61,306 bases of DNA, from NCBI GenBank assembly GCA_025356095.1, contig JANXUR010000021.1, positions 1 through 61,306 on the forward strand. The letters are read 5' to 3'. Made by a program: the position numbers and the translations under genes. Of this stretch, positions 41,145 to 49,693 are shown one piece after another. The notes beneath the pieces are model-generated. The model searched no databases and was not told where the DNA came from. It saw only the letters and a list, made by a program, of their open reading frames with translations. The DNA comes from Acidobacteriaceae bacterium (GTDB lineage Bacteria > Acidobacteriota > Terriglobia > Terriglobales > Acidobacteriaceae). How positions within the stretch are numbered: the stretch's first letter is position 1; each line of letters begins with the position of its first letter.

Positions 41145-41362
41145 GTCTGTTGTCTCCTTGAGGAATTTGCGGAAATGCACCGTGCGCAGGATTCCGCCTT
41201 ACTTCTATTCTGTCGGCAACTCCAGGGCCAGACTTAATGGGGAAGCCACTTTTCCTTTTGCCACTTGGCTACTCCCCTTGGTCTTATCACAGATTCGTCG
41301 TTGCATTGCCCGTCGTTGCATTGCCCCTCGCCTCGCGTCTAGGATTCCAATAGCACCCCTTC

Positions 41363-42502
41363 ATGCCTCGTTCTGTCCCCCAATTCGGTGCGCTCTCATG
41401 GTCGCAGCAGCTGCCCCAAGCCGCTGTGCTACGTTTCTTGTTACGTTTTTTTTCCCGTTTCTTGCCTCTGCTTCTCTGGCTCAGCACCGCTTTACTACCG
41501 TGTTTATCCTCCGCTCAGTCGGCCAGCAGCCCCGCTGCTGCCGCGTTGCGCCGCGGGCAAGCCGCTCTGGACTCCCGCGACCTGCGCAGCGCCGAACAAG
41601 CCTTCTTGCAGGTTCGTCAAGACGCGCCCAACCGCGCCGAGGCTAAAGAAGCCTCTATCGGCCTGATGCTCGTTTACCTGCAGAGCCACCGCGCCACTTC
41701 CGCCGTACTCGAGGGCAGTGACGCCGTGAAGCAATGGCCGCAAGACGCCGACCTGCATCACTATCTGGGCCTGGCTTATTTTCAGCAGGAGCGGCTCGCC
41801 GATGCCGATGCCGAATTGAAGCGCGCCGCCGAATTGAATGCACACGATGCCGCGATTCCCTTCGATCTGGCTCTGGTACGGTTGCAGGCACAGCGCTACA
41901 GCGACGCTGCTTCGTCGCTAGCAACTTCATTACATCTGCGTCCCAATCAAGCCATGGCCCACTTGCTGCTGGGCCGCGCCTACCAGAACACCAATCGCAC
42001 CGAAGAGGCACTCCAGCAATTTGAGATGGCACTGCGCCAGGACCCAAATATTCCGCTGGGCCACTACCATCTCGGCTATGCCTATGCCAGCTTGGGCCGC
42101 AATACCGAAGCCATCGTCGAATACGAAGAAGAGATCGCCCACGGCAATGCCAACGCCGAGGCCTTCTACCAAGCCGGTCGCTGCCTCAGTGAACTCGGCA
42201 ACGCCGCCAAGGCCGTGCCCTATCTGCGCCGCGCTACGGAGCTCACCCCTGAGGATGGCAATGCTTGGTACGAACTCGGCAAGGCTCTCGCTACCACGGG
42301 TGACGGCTCTGCCGCCGACCAAGCATTACGGAAGGCCATCGCCTTCAATCCTGAGAACCCCAGTCCCCACTATCAGTTGGCTCGCGTGCTGGAAAAGCTA
42401 GGCCGCGGGGAGGAAGCTCGTGCCGAGCGGGCAAAATTTGCCGAGTTGAAGAAGCGCACCCAGCCTATGACCGGCGGCATGGCATCAGGAAGGGATCAGT
42501 GA
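41363..42502 (+). CDS. Secreted TPR-repeat protein
   Basis: 379 residues. A hydrophobic segment near residues 22-50 ('AVLRFLLRFFSRFLPLLLWLSTALLPCLSSAQ') acts as a signal peptide or anchor. About eight TPR-like motifs follow ('ADLHHYLGLAYFQQERLADADAELKRAAELN', 'AMAHLLLGRAYQNTNRTEEALQQFEMALRQDP', 'PLGHYHLGYAYASLGRNTEAIVEYEEE', 'GNAWYELGKALATTGDGSAADQALRKAIAFNP'). It is a scaffold rather than an enzyme. The stop overlaps the start of the CRTAC1 gene (GTGA), so the two proteins are made together and probably interact. Confidence 0.92.
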   Translation: MPRSVPQFGALSWSQQLPQAAVLRFLLRFFSRFLPLLLWLSTALLPCLSSAQSASSPAAAALRRGQAALDSRDLRSAEQAFLQVRQDAPNRAEAKEASIGLMLVYLQSHRATSAVLEGSDAVKQWPQDADLHHYLGLAYFQQERLADADAELKRAAELNAHDAAIPFDLALVRLQAQRYSDAASSLATSLHLRPNQAMAHLLLGRAYQNTNRTEEALQQFEMALRQDPNIPLGHYHLGYAYASLGRNTEAIVEYEEEIAHGNANAEAFYQAGRCLSELGNAAKAVPYLRRATELTPEDGNAWYELGKALATTGDGSAADQALRKAIAFNPENPSPHYQLARVLEKLGRGEEARAERAKFAELKKRTQPMTGGMASGRDQ

Positions 42503-44451
42503 CCACTTTGCATCGCATCACCTTGCATCGCATGACTTTACATAGCATCACTTTACATAGCATGACCGTGAGATTTGTATTTCTCTCGACGCTTTCCGCG
42601 CTTACAGCACTCGCAGCACTAGCCCCATTCACTGCCGCGCAGACGCGCCCGCAGCCCGCAGCCACGCACAAAGCCGCTGGTGCCGCTCACCCCGCCGCCA
42701 GCGTCAAGGTCTCCCCTTCACCCCTGCATTTCGACGACGTTACCCATGCCGCTGGTATTGACTTCCACCTAACCTGCGGCAGCACACCCCAAGGCAAGGA
42801 GGGCAAGCAGTACATCATGGACTCCATGTGCGGTGGCGTCGCCGTCTTCGACTACGATCACGACGGCTGGATGGACATCTTTCTAGTGAACGGCTCCACG
42901 CTGGCGGATATGCGCGCTCACAAGTGCAATCCCAGCAAGCTCTACCGTAACAATCACGATGGCTCCTTCACCGACGTCACCAAGAAAGCGGGCCTTGAGC
43001 ACTGCCGCTGGGGCTTTGGCGTTGCCATCGGCGACTACGACAATGATGGCTGGGACGACCTGTACATCACCAACCTCGATGGCGGCACCCTCTACCGCAA
43101 CAACGGCAACGGCACCTTTAGCGATGTCACCGCGAAAGCGCAGGTAGACGATGCCGGTAGTTGGGGCACCAGCGTTTCGTTCGGCGACTACGACAATGAC
43201 GGCTTCCTCGACCTGTACGTCACCAACTACGTTGACCTCGACCTTAACCACCTGCCCCCGTTTGGCCAGGGCAAGTTTTGCAGCTACCGCGGCATTCCAG
43301 TTTCGTGCGGGCCGCGGGGATTGAAGGGATCACGCGACCGGCTATACCACAACAACGGCGACGGCACCTTCTCTGATGTCACCGAAAAACTGGGTATTGA
43401 CCCCGACGGCTATTTCGGACTCGGCATGATATGGCTCGACTACGACAACGATGGCTGCCTTGACCTCTACGTCGCCGACGACTCCTCGCCCAGTCAGCTT
43501 TACCACAACAAGTGCAAGGATGGATTTCACGGGTTTGAAGAAGTTGGCGTGGAGACAGGCCTTGCCTACTCCGCCGACGGCCGCGAGCAGGCGGGCATGG
43601 GCGTGGACTCCGCAGACTTTGACCACGATGGCTGGCTTGACATCGCCAAAATCAACTTTTCAGACGACACCAACAACCTTTACCGCAACGATGGTCACGG
43701 CGGCTTTGAGGATGTAGCCGGTGCCACCGCCTTCGGCCCGGTCAGCGCGCCGTTTCTTGGCTTTGGCGTGAAGTTCGCCGATTTCGACAATGATGGCTGG
43801 GACGATGTTTTTGTCGCCAACGGCCACGTGAACCCCCAAGTGGATCACTACTCCTTTGGCGTCAGCTACGCCGAGCGCCCACTCGTCTTCCACTCGCTCG
43901 GACGCCCTGCGGGTGCGGCTGGCGGCCACGCCTCCCAATCGTCCGGCACCCTGCCCGTTTTTGAAGAAGTTGGCCTCGCGGCTGGCCCCGCCGTCGCGGC
44001 CAAACACGTGGCTCGAGGGCTTGCCTCTGCTGACTTCTGGAATCGCGGCGAAACCGACCTGCTGATGACGGTACTCGATGGCTCCCCCATTCTGCTGCGC
44101 AATGGCACCCTCGGCCGCAGGACCGCCAGCCAACCCGAACACCATTGGGTCAGCATTCAAGCGGTGGGCACCAAGTCCAATCGCAATGGGTATGGTGCGC
44201 GGGTGGACCTCTTGGCTGGTGGCGAGCACCGCATCGGCGAAATTCGTGGCGGCAGCAGCTTTCTATCTTCCAGCGACCCTCGCCTTCACTTTGGCCTTGG
44301 CAACATCGCAAAAGTGGAGCGCGTCACCATCCGCTGGCCTTCGGGCCGCTCCGAGTCATGGTCAGGGATTGCCGCCGATCAAGTCGTCTTGCTACGCGAA
44401 GGCACCGGCCATCCTGTGGCCGCCACAACTGCGCCGGTTGCCTCGCACTAG
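42499..44451 (+). CDS. CRTAC1 family protein (FG-GAP/VCBS propeller + ASPIC/UnbV)
   Basis: An exported beta-propeller. Repeated calcium-binding DxDxDG loops are visible ('FDYDHDGWMDIFLVNG', 'GDYDNDGWDDLYITN', 'GDYDNDGFLDLYVTNY', 'LDYDNDGCLDLYVADD', 'FDHDGWLDIAKIN', 'FDNDGWDDVFVANGH'). The C-terminal ASPIC/UnbV domain has 'NRNGYGARVDLLAGGEHRIGEIRGGSSFLSSSDPRLHFGLG'. The start is GTG at 42499, supported by AGGAAGG five bases upstream and overlap with the TPR stop. The first 22 codons are then a translated 15-bp repeat before a standard signal peptide ending 'FTAAQ'. ATG at 42562 is an alternative without a ribosome-binding site. Such proteins bind surface ligands; the role is unproven. Confidence 0.93.
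   Translation: MTTLHRITLHRMTLHSITLHSMTVRFVFLSTLSALTALAALAPFTAAQTRPQPAATHKAAGAAHPAASVKVSPSPLHFDDVTHAAGIDFHLTCGSTPQGKEGKQYIMDSMCGGVAVFDYDHDGWMDIFLVNGSTLADMRAHKCNPSKLYRNNHDGSFTDVTKKAGLEHCRWGFGVAIGDYDNDGWDDLYITNLDGGTLYRNNGNGTFSDVTAKAQVDDAGSWGTSVSFGDYDNDGFLDLYVTNYVDLDLNHLPPFGQGKFCSYRGIPVSCGPRGLKGSRDRLYHNNGDGTFSDVTEKLGIDPDGYFGLGMIWLDYDNDGCLDLYVADDSSPSQLYHNKCKDGFHGFEEVGVETGLAYSADGREQAGMGVDSADFDHDGWLDIAKINFSDDTNNLYRNDGHGGFEDVAGATAFGPVSAPFLGFGVKFADFDNDGWDDVFVANGHVNPQVDHYSFGVSYAERPLVFHSLGRPAGAAGGHASQSSGTLPVFEEVGLAAGPAVAAKHVARGLASADFWNRGETDLLMTVLDGSPILLRNGTLGRRTASQPEHHWVSIQAVGTKSNRNGYGARVDLLAGGEHRIGEIRGGSSFLSSSDPRLHFGLGNIAKVERVTIRWPSGRSESWSGIAADQVVLLREGTGHPVAATTAPVASH
42506..42565 (+). repeat. 15-bp tandem repeat at the CRTAC1 start
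   Basis: Four units (CTTTGCATCGCATCA, CCTTGCATCGCATGA, CTTTACATAGCATCA, CTTTACATAGCATGA) form an alternating pattern, as if a 30-bp pair had been duplicated. In frame they encode the five-residue unit TLHR/S-I/M. Being 15 bp, copy-number change would keep the reading frame. Confidence 0.9.
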
Positions 44452-44896
44452 CACTCGCTCGCACCACAGGGCAAGGCTGCAAAATTTTGCTTGCTTGCAT
44501 CGCAAATCATACGGAGTCGTGCGCCGCACCCTGCCTAATCTACCGATTTTGGAATACCGATTCCAGCGTTCTCTACTATTCGTCATAGCGAATAAGCATT
44601 CACTCGCTCTATCTAATTGAAAAATATAAGGCCCCACTTGGCCGTGCGAGTGCAACTCTCCCCGGCGCACAAACAGCAACACCAAGTCGCCCCGAGACCA
44701 GCCATCCCCCGGAGCGCCTTGCAAATCAAGAGGATAGCTTGACATCCAGCGGGTGGCGGATGAAAATGCTAGGCCTCAGCCAAAGCGGTGTTTTCCGGTG
44801 AGCCAGAATTTTCGGTATCACCCGCTTTTGCTAGACCTGTGGCCGAATTTGCAGTCTTTTGTGAACCGTTGCGATTGGAACTTAGGGGGTAATTTT
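44452..44896. other. Long leader upstream of the TonB-dependent receptor
   Basis: No gene is seen in these 445 bases. A possible sigma-70-like promoter is TTGACA (44739-44744), then 17 bases, then GAAAAT (44762-44767), about 130 bases before the receptor start. The match in the -10 box is poor. The rest is unremarkable AT-richer DNA. Confidence 0.35.
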
Positions 44897-47800
44897 ATGA
44901 AGAAGTGGCAACTGCTACTCGCCGTAGTAACCGCATTTGTGCTGCTACTGCCTGCCGCTGCGCAGGTGGAAAACGGGCAAATCGTCGGCACCGTGCTCGA
45001 TCCAACTGGTGCAGCCATCCCAAACGCCAAAGTCACTGTGACCAACACCGCCACCAATTTGGTGCTCAACACGACCAGCAACGCGACTGGCGGATATTCG
45101 GTCACCTTGCTGCCACCCGGAACGTATAAAGTGACCGCCGAAGCCGTCGGTTTTAAGACCAAAACCAACTCCGGCCTCACCGTAAACGCTGGCTCCACCT
45201 TGCGTGCCGACATGAAAATGATTCTTGGCGAGCAGCGCGAAGTAGTGGAAGTCAGTGGCGAAGCTGCCCAGGTGAACACGGACGACTCCAAGCTAGCCGG
45301 AACGGTCAGCGAAAAGCAGATTGCCAGCCTCCCCCTGAATGGCCGCAACGTGTACGACCTGATTCAGCTTTCCCCCGGCGCCGTCAACGTAGCCGGTGTG
45401 GACTTTGAAAACGGACACAACACTGTGGTCAACGGCCTCCGGGAAAACTTCAACGGCTTCCTGATTAACGGTGTCTCGAACAAAGGGTTAAGCGGCGGCA
45501 ACGTCACTACCCCGATTCAAGATTCAGTACAGGAATTCCAGGTGTTGACTCTTAACATGTCCGCCCAATACGGCAACAGCGCCGGGTCGGTCACCAACCT
45601 TGTCACCAAAGGCGGCACCAACTCCTTCCACGGCACCGGCTGGGAGTACTTCCGCAACGATAAGCTGGACGCCAACAACTTCTTCAGCAATCAGCAACAC
45701 ATCGGCAAGTTGCCGCTGCGCTTTAACCAGTTTGGCTTCTCGCTGGGCGGGCCCATCCTTAAGGACAAGCTGTTTTTCTTTACGTCCTATCAGGGCGACC
45801 GCTTCCGCCAGACCGCACCGCCGTCGAACATCCTTCTGGAATCGCCAGAATGGCGTGCTGCGGTGAGTGCCGCCGCTCCAAATTCGGTGGCAAATCTGCT
45901 TTACACCACCTTCCAACCGAAGGCCAACGGCACTCCGATTTCGTCGCTAAATAAATACTTCTCCGACAACGGAACTTCAGCAGGAAATTATCTTTGCGCA
46001 GCCAACTACACGGCTGACCCGCGCGGATCGGCTTACCTGCCGGCTAAATTTGCTTCTATCATCGGTTACTCCGCTGCGGATGACGCAGGTTGTGGCACCA
46101 CGGCAAACTCCGTTGGCGTTCCTTATCAGGCTGGTACCTTCAGCCGCGACAGCAATTTCCTGAATGGCGGCATTGCGCTGTTTAACCAGCAGACTCAGTC
46201 ACTCGGCAACCTGACCAATGGCAACGAGTATGTTGGCCGCATTGACTACAACTTGAACACCAACAATCGCTTCTACCTCAGCGTGAACTATCAGAAGCTG
46301 ACGGATAGCTTTGGGCCTTGCAACGCGGCTTGTACCCGTGGCTTCAACAATCCGTCGCGGAGCATCTTCCCCAACGGGCAGTTCAACTTCGTCCACACCT
46401 TCTCACCTCGGGTGTTGAACGAGTTCCGCGCTGGCTATGCGCAGAACAACACCGCGATCAACGCCACCAACCCCGGCGTGCCGCAGGTTAGTTTCGATGA
46501 CGCAACTGCCGGTTTTGGCTCCTACTCCGGCTATCCCCAGTTCTTCAAAGAGCACATCTACACCTACTCAGACCTGGTTTCGATCAGCAAGGGGAACCAT
46601 AGCTTTAAGATTGGCGGCGAGATGCGCCGCAACATCGAAAATAGCGAATTCAACGTGGCGCGTCCTTCGTACTACTTCCAGGATTCGCTCTTCTTTGCTG
46701 CTGATCAGCCCTACACCTATGCGGCTGGTGTTGACCCCGGTATCACCTCAGGTCAGCCCGCACAATTGGCCACCAACGTCCGCCACTGGCGCAACCGCGA
46801 ATACGGTTTCTTCTTCCAGGATGATTGGAAGGCCAGCAAGAAGCTGACCCTAAACCTGGGTATTCGCTATGACCTTTATCAGCGCCACAACGAAGAGAAC
46901 AATCTGGCCACCACCTTCATCAAGGGTTCGAATCAGCCGTTGATCTCCAACATCTCCACCGGTGCTGGTTGGTTGGCCAGCGCGAACATTTTGGCGGGCA
47001 ATGCTGGCTGCGACAGCGCTACGCAGATTGCTCAGGCGCAGTTGGCGGGCGTCTGCGGCGCGGGCGGCTTCGCCGCTTCCAAAACACTGGGCAAGGGTGA
47101 CTACAACAACTTTGGCCCACGCGTTGGCTTTGCCTACGACGTTCACGGCAACGGCAAGACGGCCATTCGCGGCGGCTTCGGCGTAGCCTACGAGGGCACT
47201 CTCTACAACCCGCTCTCGAACTCGCGCTGGAACCTGCCCTACTACTCGTTCGACTCCGCAACGAATTTCTTGCAGGGTCAAACCGATACCGTGGTGTATG
47301 GTCCCACCAACCCCGACTTCACAGCGAGCGGTGCTGCTCCGACGTTCCTCGGCGCGGGCACTAACCCCGGCCAAGGCGTCGGCGCACAATCGGCGGGCAA
47401 CCTGACCGGCTGGAATCCAGCCAACCCCAACACCGCAATCCTGACGGGCATCATCTTCCCCGAAGGCATCCGCGACCCGTACGTGTACAACGACTACTTC
47501 GGCATTCAGCATGAGTTGGCTCCCAAGCTAGTGCTCGAAGTCAACTACGTCGGCACCATCGGCCACAAACTGTTCCGCTCCGAAGATATCAACCGCATCC
47601 CCGGCGGGCGGCTGCCCACCGGGGAATGCGCCGTCGATAACATCGGTCGCACCGTTTGCGGACGTGGCGGCTCTGGCCGCATCAACCAGAACTATGGCCG
47701 CCTCCGGGTTTGGGAGAACGTGGTCAACTCCAACTACCATTCGCTGCAGGTAGCGTTGAAAAAGCAGGCCACCCGTGGCTTGACCTTCAACGTGGACTAC

Positions 47801-48580
47801 ACCTGGAGCCACTCCATTGACAATGGTTCTACCTGGCACAGCGGTGCCACCACGGCGAACGGCGCGGCCGGCGGTGAAGGCTTCAACACCGACGTTACTC
47901 AGCCTCGCCTTGACCGCAGCAACTCGCTGTTTGATATCCGCCAGCGCCTTGTATTCAACTACGTCTATGAGCTCCCCTTCTACCGCAACCAGCAAGGTTT
48001 TGTTGGCAAGGTGTTGGGCGGCTGGAACTGGAGCGGTATCATCTCCGCGCAGAGTGGCGCGCACTGGAGTCCGTATGACTCCCGCAGCCGTAAGCTCACC
48101 GGCGACTGCTCCCAAGCGGGGTTGGACGCAGGCGCCTGCATCAATACGGGTGGCGACTATAACTTGGATGCCATTAAGAATGACCGCCCGAGTTCTGACC
48201 TCAGAAACTACTCTGGCGCCAGCCACAGCGACTGGGCGAATGGCTTTGGCGTGAGCGCAAACGGCGACAACCTTCACGCCTTCCAGCAAGCTCACTTCTT
48301 CGCTCCCACCCCGGGCAGCAACGGCAACTTGGGACGCAATGTATTTGTCGGCCCCGGTGCCTTCGTGGTGGATACCACCTTCGGCAAGACGTTTAAGATC
48401 ACCGAGCGCTTCAACATGCAGTTCCGCGGTGACCTGTTTAACATCTTCAACCACACGAACTTCCTGCTGGCAACTGCGGGCGGCGGTGCCAACAACAAGA
48501 TCCAGACCGCGAACTTTGGTCAGGCGGGTGGCACCCTCAACCCGCGTCAGGTGCAGTTGGGCCTGAAGCTGACCTTCTAA
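44897..48580 (+). CDS. Large TonB-dependent receptor with N-terminal carboxypeptidase-regulatory domain
   Basis: A 1227-residue outer-membrane receptor of the Oar-like type abundant in Acidobacteriota. Signal peptide: 'KWQLLLAVVTAFVLLLPAAAQ'. Residues about 25-110 are a CarboxypepD_reg domain ('GQIVGTVLDPTGAAIPNAKVTVTNTATNLV'). The plug (about 120-240) holds 'IASLPLNGRNVYDLIQLSPGAVNVAG' and 'PIQDSVQEFQVLTLNMSAQYGNSAGSVTNLVTKGGTN'. The beta-barrel fills the rest and ends in an aromatic 'NPRQVQLGLKLTF', as expected for barrel insertion. The ATG is preceded by AGGGGGT. The ligand is unknown; neighbouring propeller, TPR and phosphatase/sulfatase-fold genes suggest polymers or phosphate/sulfate esters. 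The TonB-like protein at 16-18 kb could energise it. Confidence 0.95.
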   Translation: MKKWQLLLAVVTAFVLLLPAAAQVENGQIVGTVLDPTGAAIPNAKVTVTNTATNLVLNTTSNATGGYSVTLLPPGTYKVTAEAVGFKTKTNSGLTVNAGSTLRADMKMILGEQREVVEVSGEAAQVNTDDSKLAGTVSEKQIASLPLNGRNVYDLIQLSPGAVNVAGVDFENGHNTVVNGLRENFNGFLINGVSNKGLSGGNVTTPIQDSVQEFQVLTLNMSAQYGNSAGSVTNLVTKGGTNSFHGTGWEYFRNDKLDANNFFSNQQHIGKLPLRFNQFGFSLGGPILKDKLFFFTSYQGDRFRQTAPPSNILLESPEWRAAVSAAAPNSVANLLYTTFQPKANGTPISSLNKYFSDNGTSAGNYLCAANYTADPRGSAYLPAKFASIIGYSAADDAGCGTTANSVGVPYQAGTFSRDSNFLNGGIALFNQQTQSLGNLTNGNEYVGRIDYNLNTNNRFYLSVNYQKLTDSFGPCNAACTRGFNNPSRSIFPNGQFNFVHTFSPRVLNEFRAGYAQNNTAINATNPGVPQVSFDDATAGFGSYSGYPQFFKEHIYTYSDLVSISKGNHSFKIGGEMRRNIENSEFNVARPSYYFQDSLFFAADQPYTYAAGVDPGITSGQPAQLATNVRHWRNREYGFFFQDDWKASKKLTLNLGIRYDLYQRHNEENNLATTFIKGSNQPLISNISTGAGWLASANILAGNAGCDSATQIAQAQLAGVCGAGGFAASKTLGKGDYNNFGPRVGFAYDVHGNGKTAIRGGFGVAYEGTLYNPLSNSRWNLPYYSFDSATNFLQGQTDTVVYGPTNPDFTASGAAPTFLGAGTNPGQGVGAQSAGNLTGWNPANPNTAILTGIIFPEGIRDPYVYNDYFGIQHELAPKLVLEVNYVGTIGHKLFRSEDINRIPGGRLPTGECAVDNIGRTVCGRGGSGRINQNYGRLRVWENVVNSNYHSLQVALKKQATRGLTFNVDYTWSHSIDNGSTWHSGATTANGAAGGEGFNTDVTQPRLDRSNSLFDIRQRLVFNYVYELPFYRNQQGFVGKVLGGWNWSGIISAQSGAHWSPYDSRSRKLTGDCSQAGLDAGACINTGGDYNLDAIKNDRPSSDLRNYSGASHSDWANGFGVSANGDNLHAFQQAHFFAPTPGSNGNLGRNVFVGPGAFVVDTTFGKTFKITERFNMQFRGDLFNIFNHTNFLLATAGGGANNKIQTANFGQAGGTLNPRQVQLGLKLTF

Positions 48581-48607
48581 CCAGAACCGCGCGCGCGGTA
48601 TAAATCT

Positions 48608-48636
48608 GGGGCTTGTTCCTAACCGGAACAAGCCCC
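48608..48636 (+). terminator. Hairpin after the TonB-dependent receptor
   Basis: A perfect 12-bp stem GGGGCTTGTTCC/GGAACAAGCCCC with a TAACC loop, 28 bases after the receptor stop. Only a weak T-rich tract (ATACTTCTT) follows. It probably limits read-through into the TPR gene that starts 26 bases later. Confidence 0.6.
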
Positions 48637-48661
48637 ATACTTCTTGGCGAAGGCTCCTGCT

Positions 48662-49684
48662 ATGGAATGGATACGATTGCCGTATCGCAGCACACCATGC
48701 CTGCTCGCAGCGGCACTGCTACTGTCGGCGCTTCTGCTTCCGCACACCTGCGCCGCCCAGCAGGAGACGGGCAAGATCATCGGACATCTGCGCATTGAGC
48801 GCGGCACCGAACCCGACCACCGCATTCTGGTCACGCTAAAGACACGCGGCCTTACTTTGCAGACTGCCTACGCCGATAGTTCCGGTGCCTTCGGCTTCTA
48901 CAATCTGCCCAACAATGCCTACCACGTGTTGATTGATGACCCTGCATTTCAGCCAGTGGAAGAAACCACCATCATTGACGTACCCCACGAGACCACAGCG
49001 ATCATCAACATTGTGCTGGTGGCGCGCGATAAAGACACCCGAAAGGACGTCGGTGGCCTGACGGGCGGCAATCCTGGCATGGTGGGCCTGAAGCAACTGG
49101 ATAGCGCTTTTCCCCCAGCCGCGACCAAGCAATTTGAAAAGGGCCTGGAGCTGGAGCAGAAGAAAAAACCCGACGGCGCCATTGCTGCCTATCGCAAGGC
49201 AATCGAGATTGCACCCGGCTTCTATCCCGCGCGGAACAACTTGGGCTCCGCGCTGATGGCACGCGGCGACCTCGCCGGCGCCGAAGAGCAATTCAGCAAA
49301 GTGATAGAACTGAGCCAGAATGATGCCGCACCTTACTTCAATCTAGGCAACGTGCAACTGGCCACTGGGCGCACCCCGCTCGCGCTAGAAACCATCAGCG
49401 CGGGGTTGCGTAAAGAGCCGCAGTCCGGCCTCGGACATTTTCTGCTCGGCAGCGTCTACCAGAAGCAAGGCAAAGCGCGAGACGCAGAAATTGAAATAAA
49501 GCGCAGTCTCGAACTCAATCCCAGCCTATCGCGCGCGCATCTGGCTCTGGTGAATTTGTATATGCAGGCACAGCGCAATGACTTGGCTACCGAAGAACTG
49601 CGTCACTTCCTAAAGCTGGCACCCGATGATCCGCTCGCTCCCAAGGCGCGTGAAGTGCTTGCGCGGCTGGAAAAGACCAAGTAA
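48662..49684 (+). CDS. Secreted protein: carboxypeptidase-regulatory-like domain + TPR repeats
   Basis: 340 residues. Signal peptide 'STPCLLAAALLLSALLLPHTCAAQ'. Residues about 30-120 resemble the beta-sandwich CarboxypepD_reg fold ('TGKIIGHLRIERGTEPDHRILVTLKTRGLTLQTAYADSSGAFGFYNLPNNAYHVLIDD'). Residues about 155-335 hold five TPRs ('QFEKGLELEQKKKPDGAIAAYRKAIEIAPGFYPARNNLGSALMARGDLAGAEEQFSKVIEL'). ATG at 48662 is chosen over an upstream TTG. The domain pair echoes the receptor before it and the TPR fusions after it, which hints at a shared assembly. Confidence 0.9.
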   Translation: MEWIRLPYRSTPCLLAAALLLSALLLPHTCAAQQETGKIIGHLRIERGTEPDHRILVTLKTRGLTLQTAYADSSGAFGFYNLPNNAYHVLIDDPAFQPVEETTIIDVPHETTAIINIVLVARDKDTRKDVGGLTGGNPGMVGLKQLDSAFPPAATKQFEKGLELEQKKKPDGAIAAYRKAIEIAPGFYPARNNLGSALMARGDLAGAEEQFSKVIELSQNDAAPYFNLGNVQLATGRTPLALETISAGLRKEPQSGLGHFLLGSVYQKQGKARDAEIEIKRSLELNPSLSRAHLALVNLYMQAQRNDLATEELRHFLKLAPDDPLAPKAREVLARLEKTK

Positions 49685-49693
49685 CGGTTAGCC

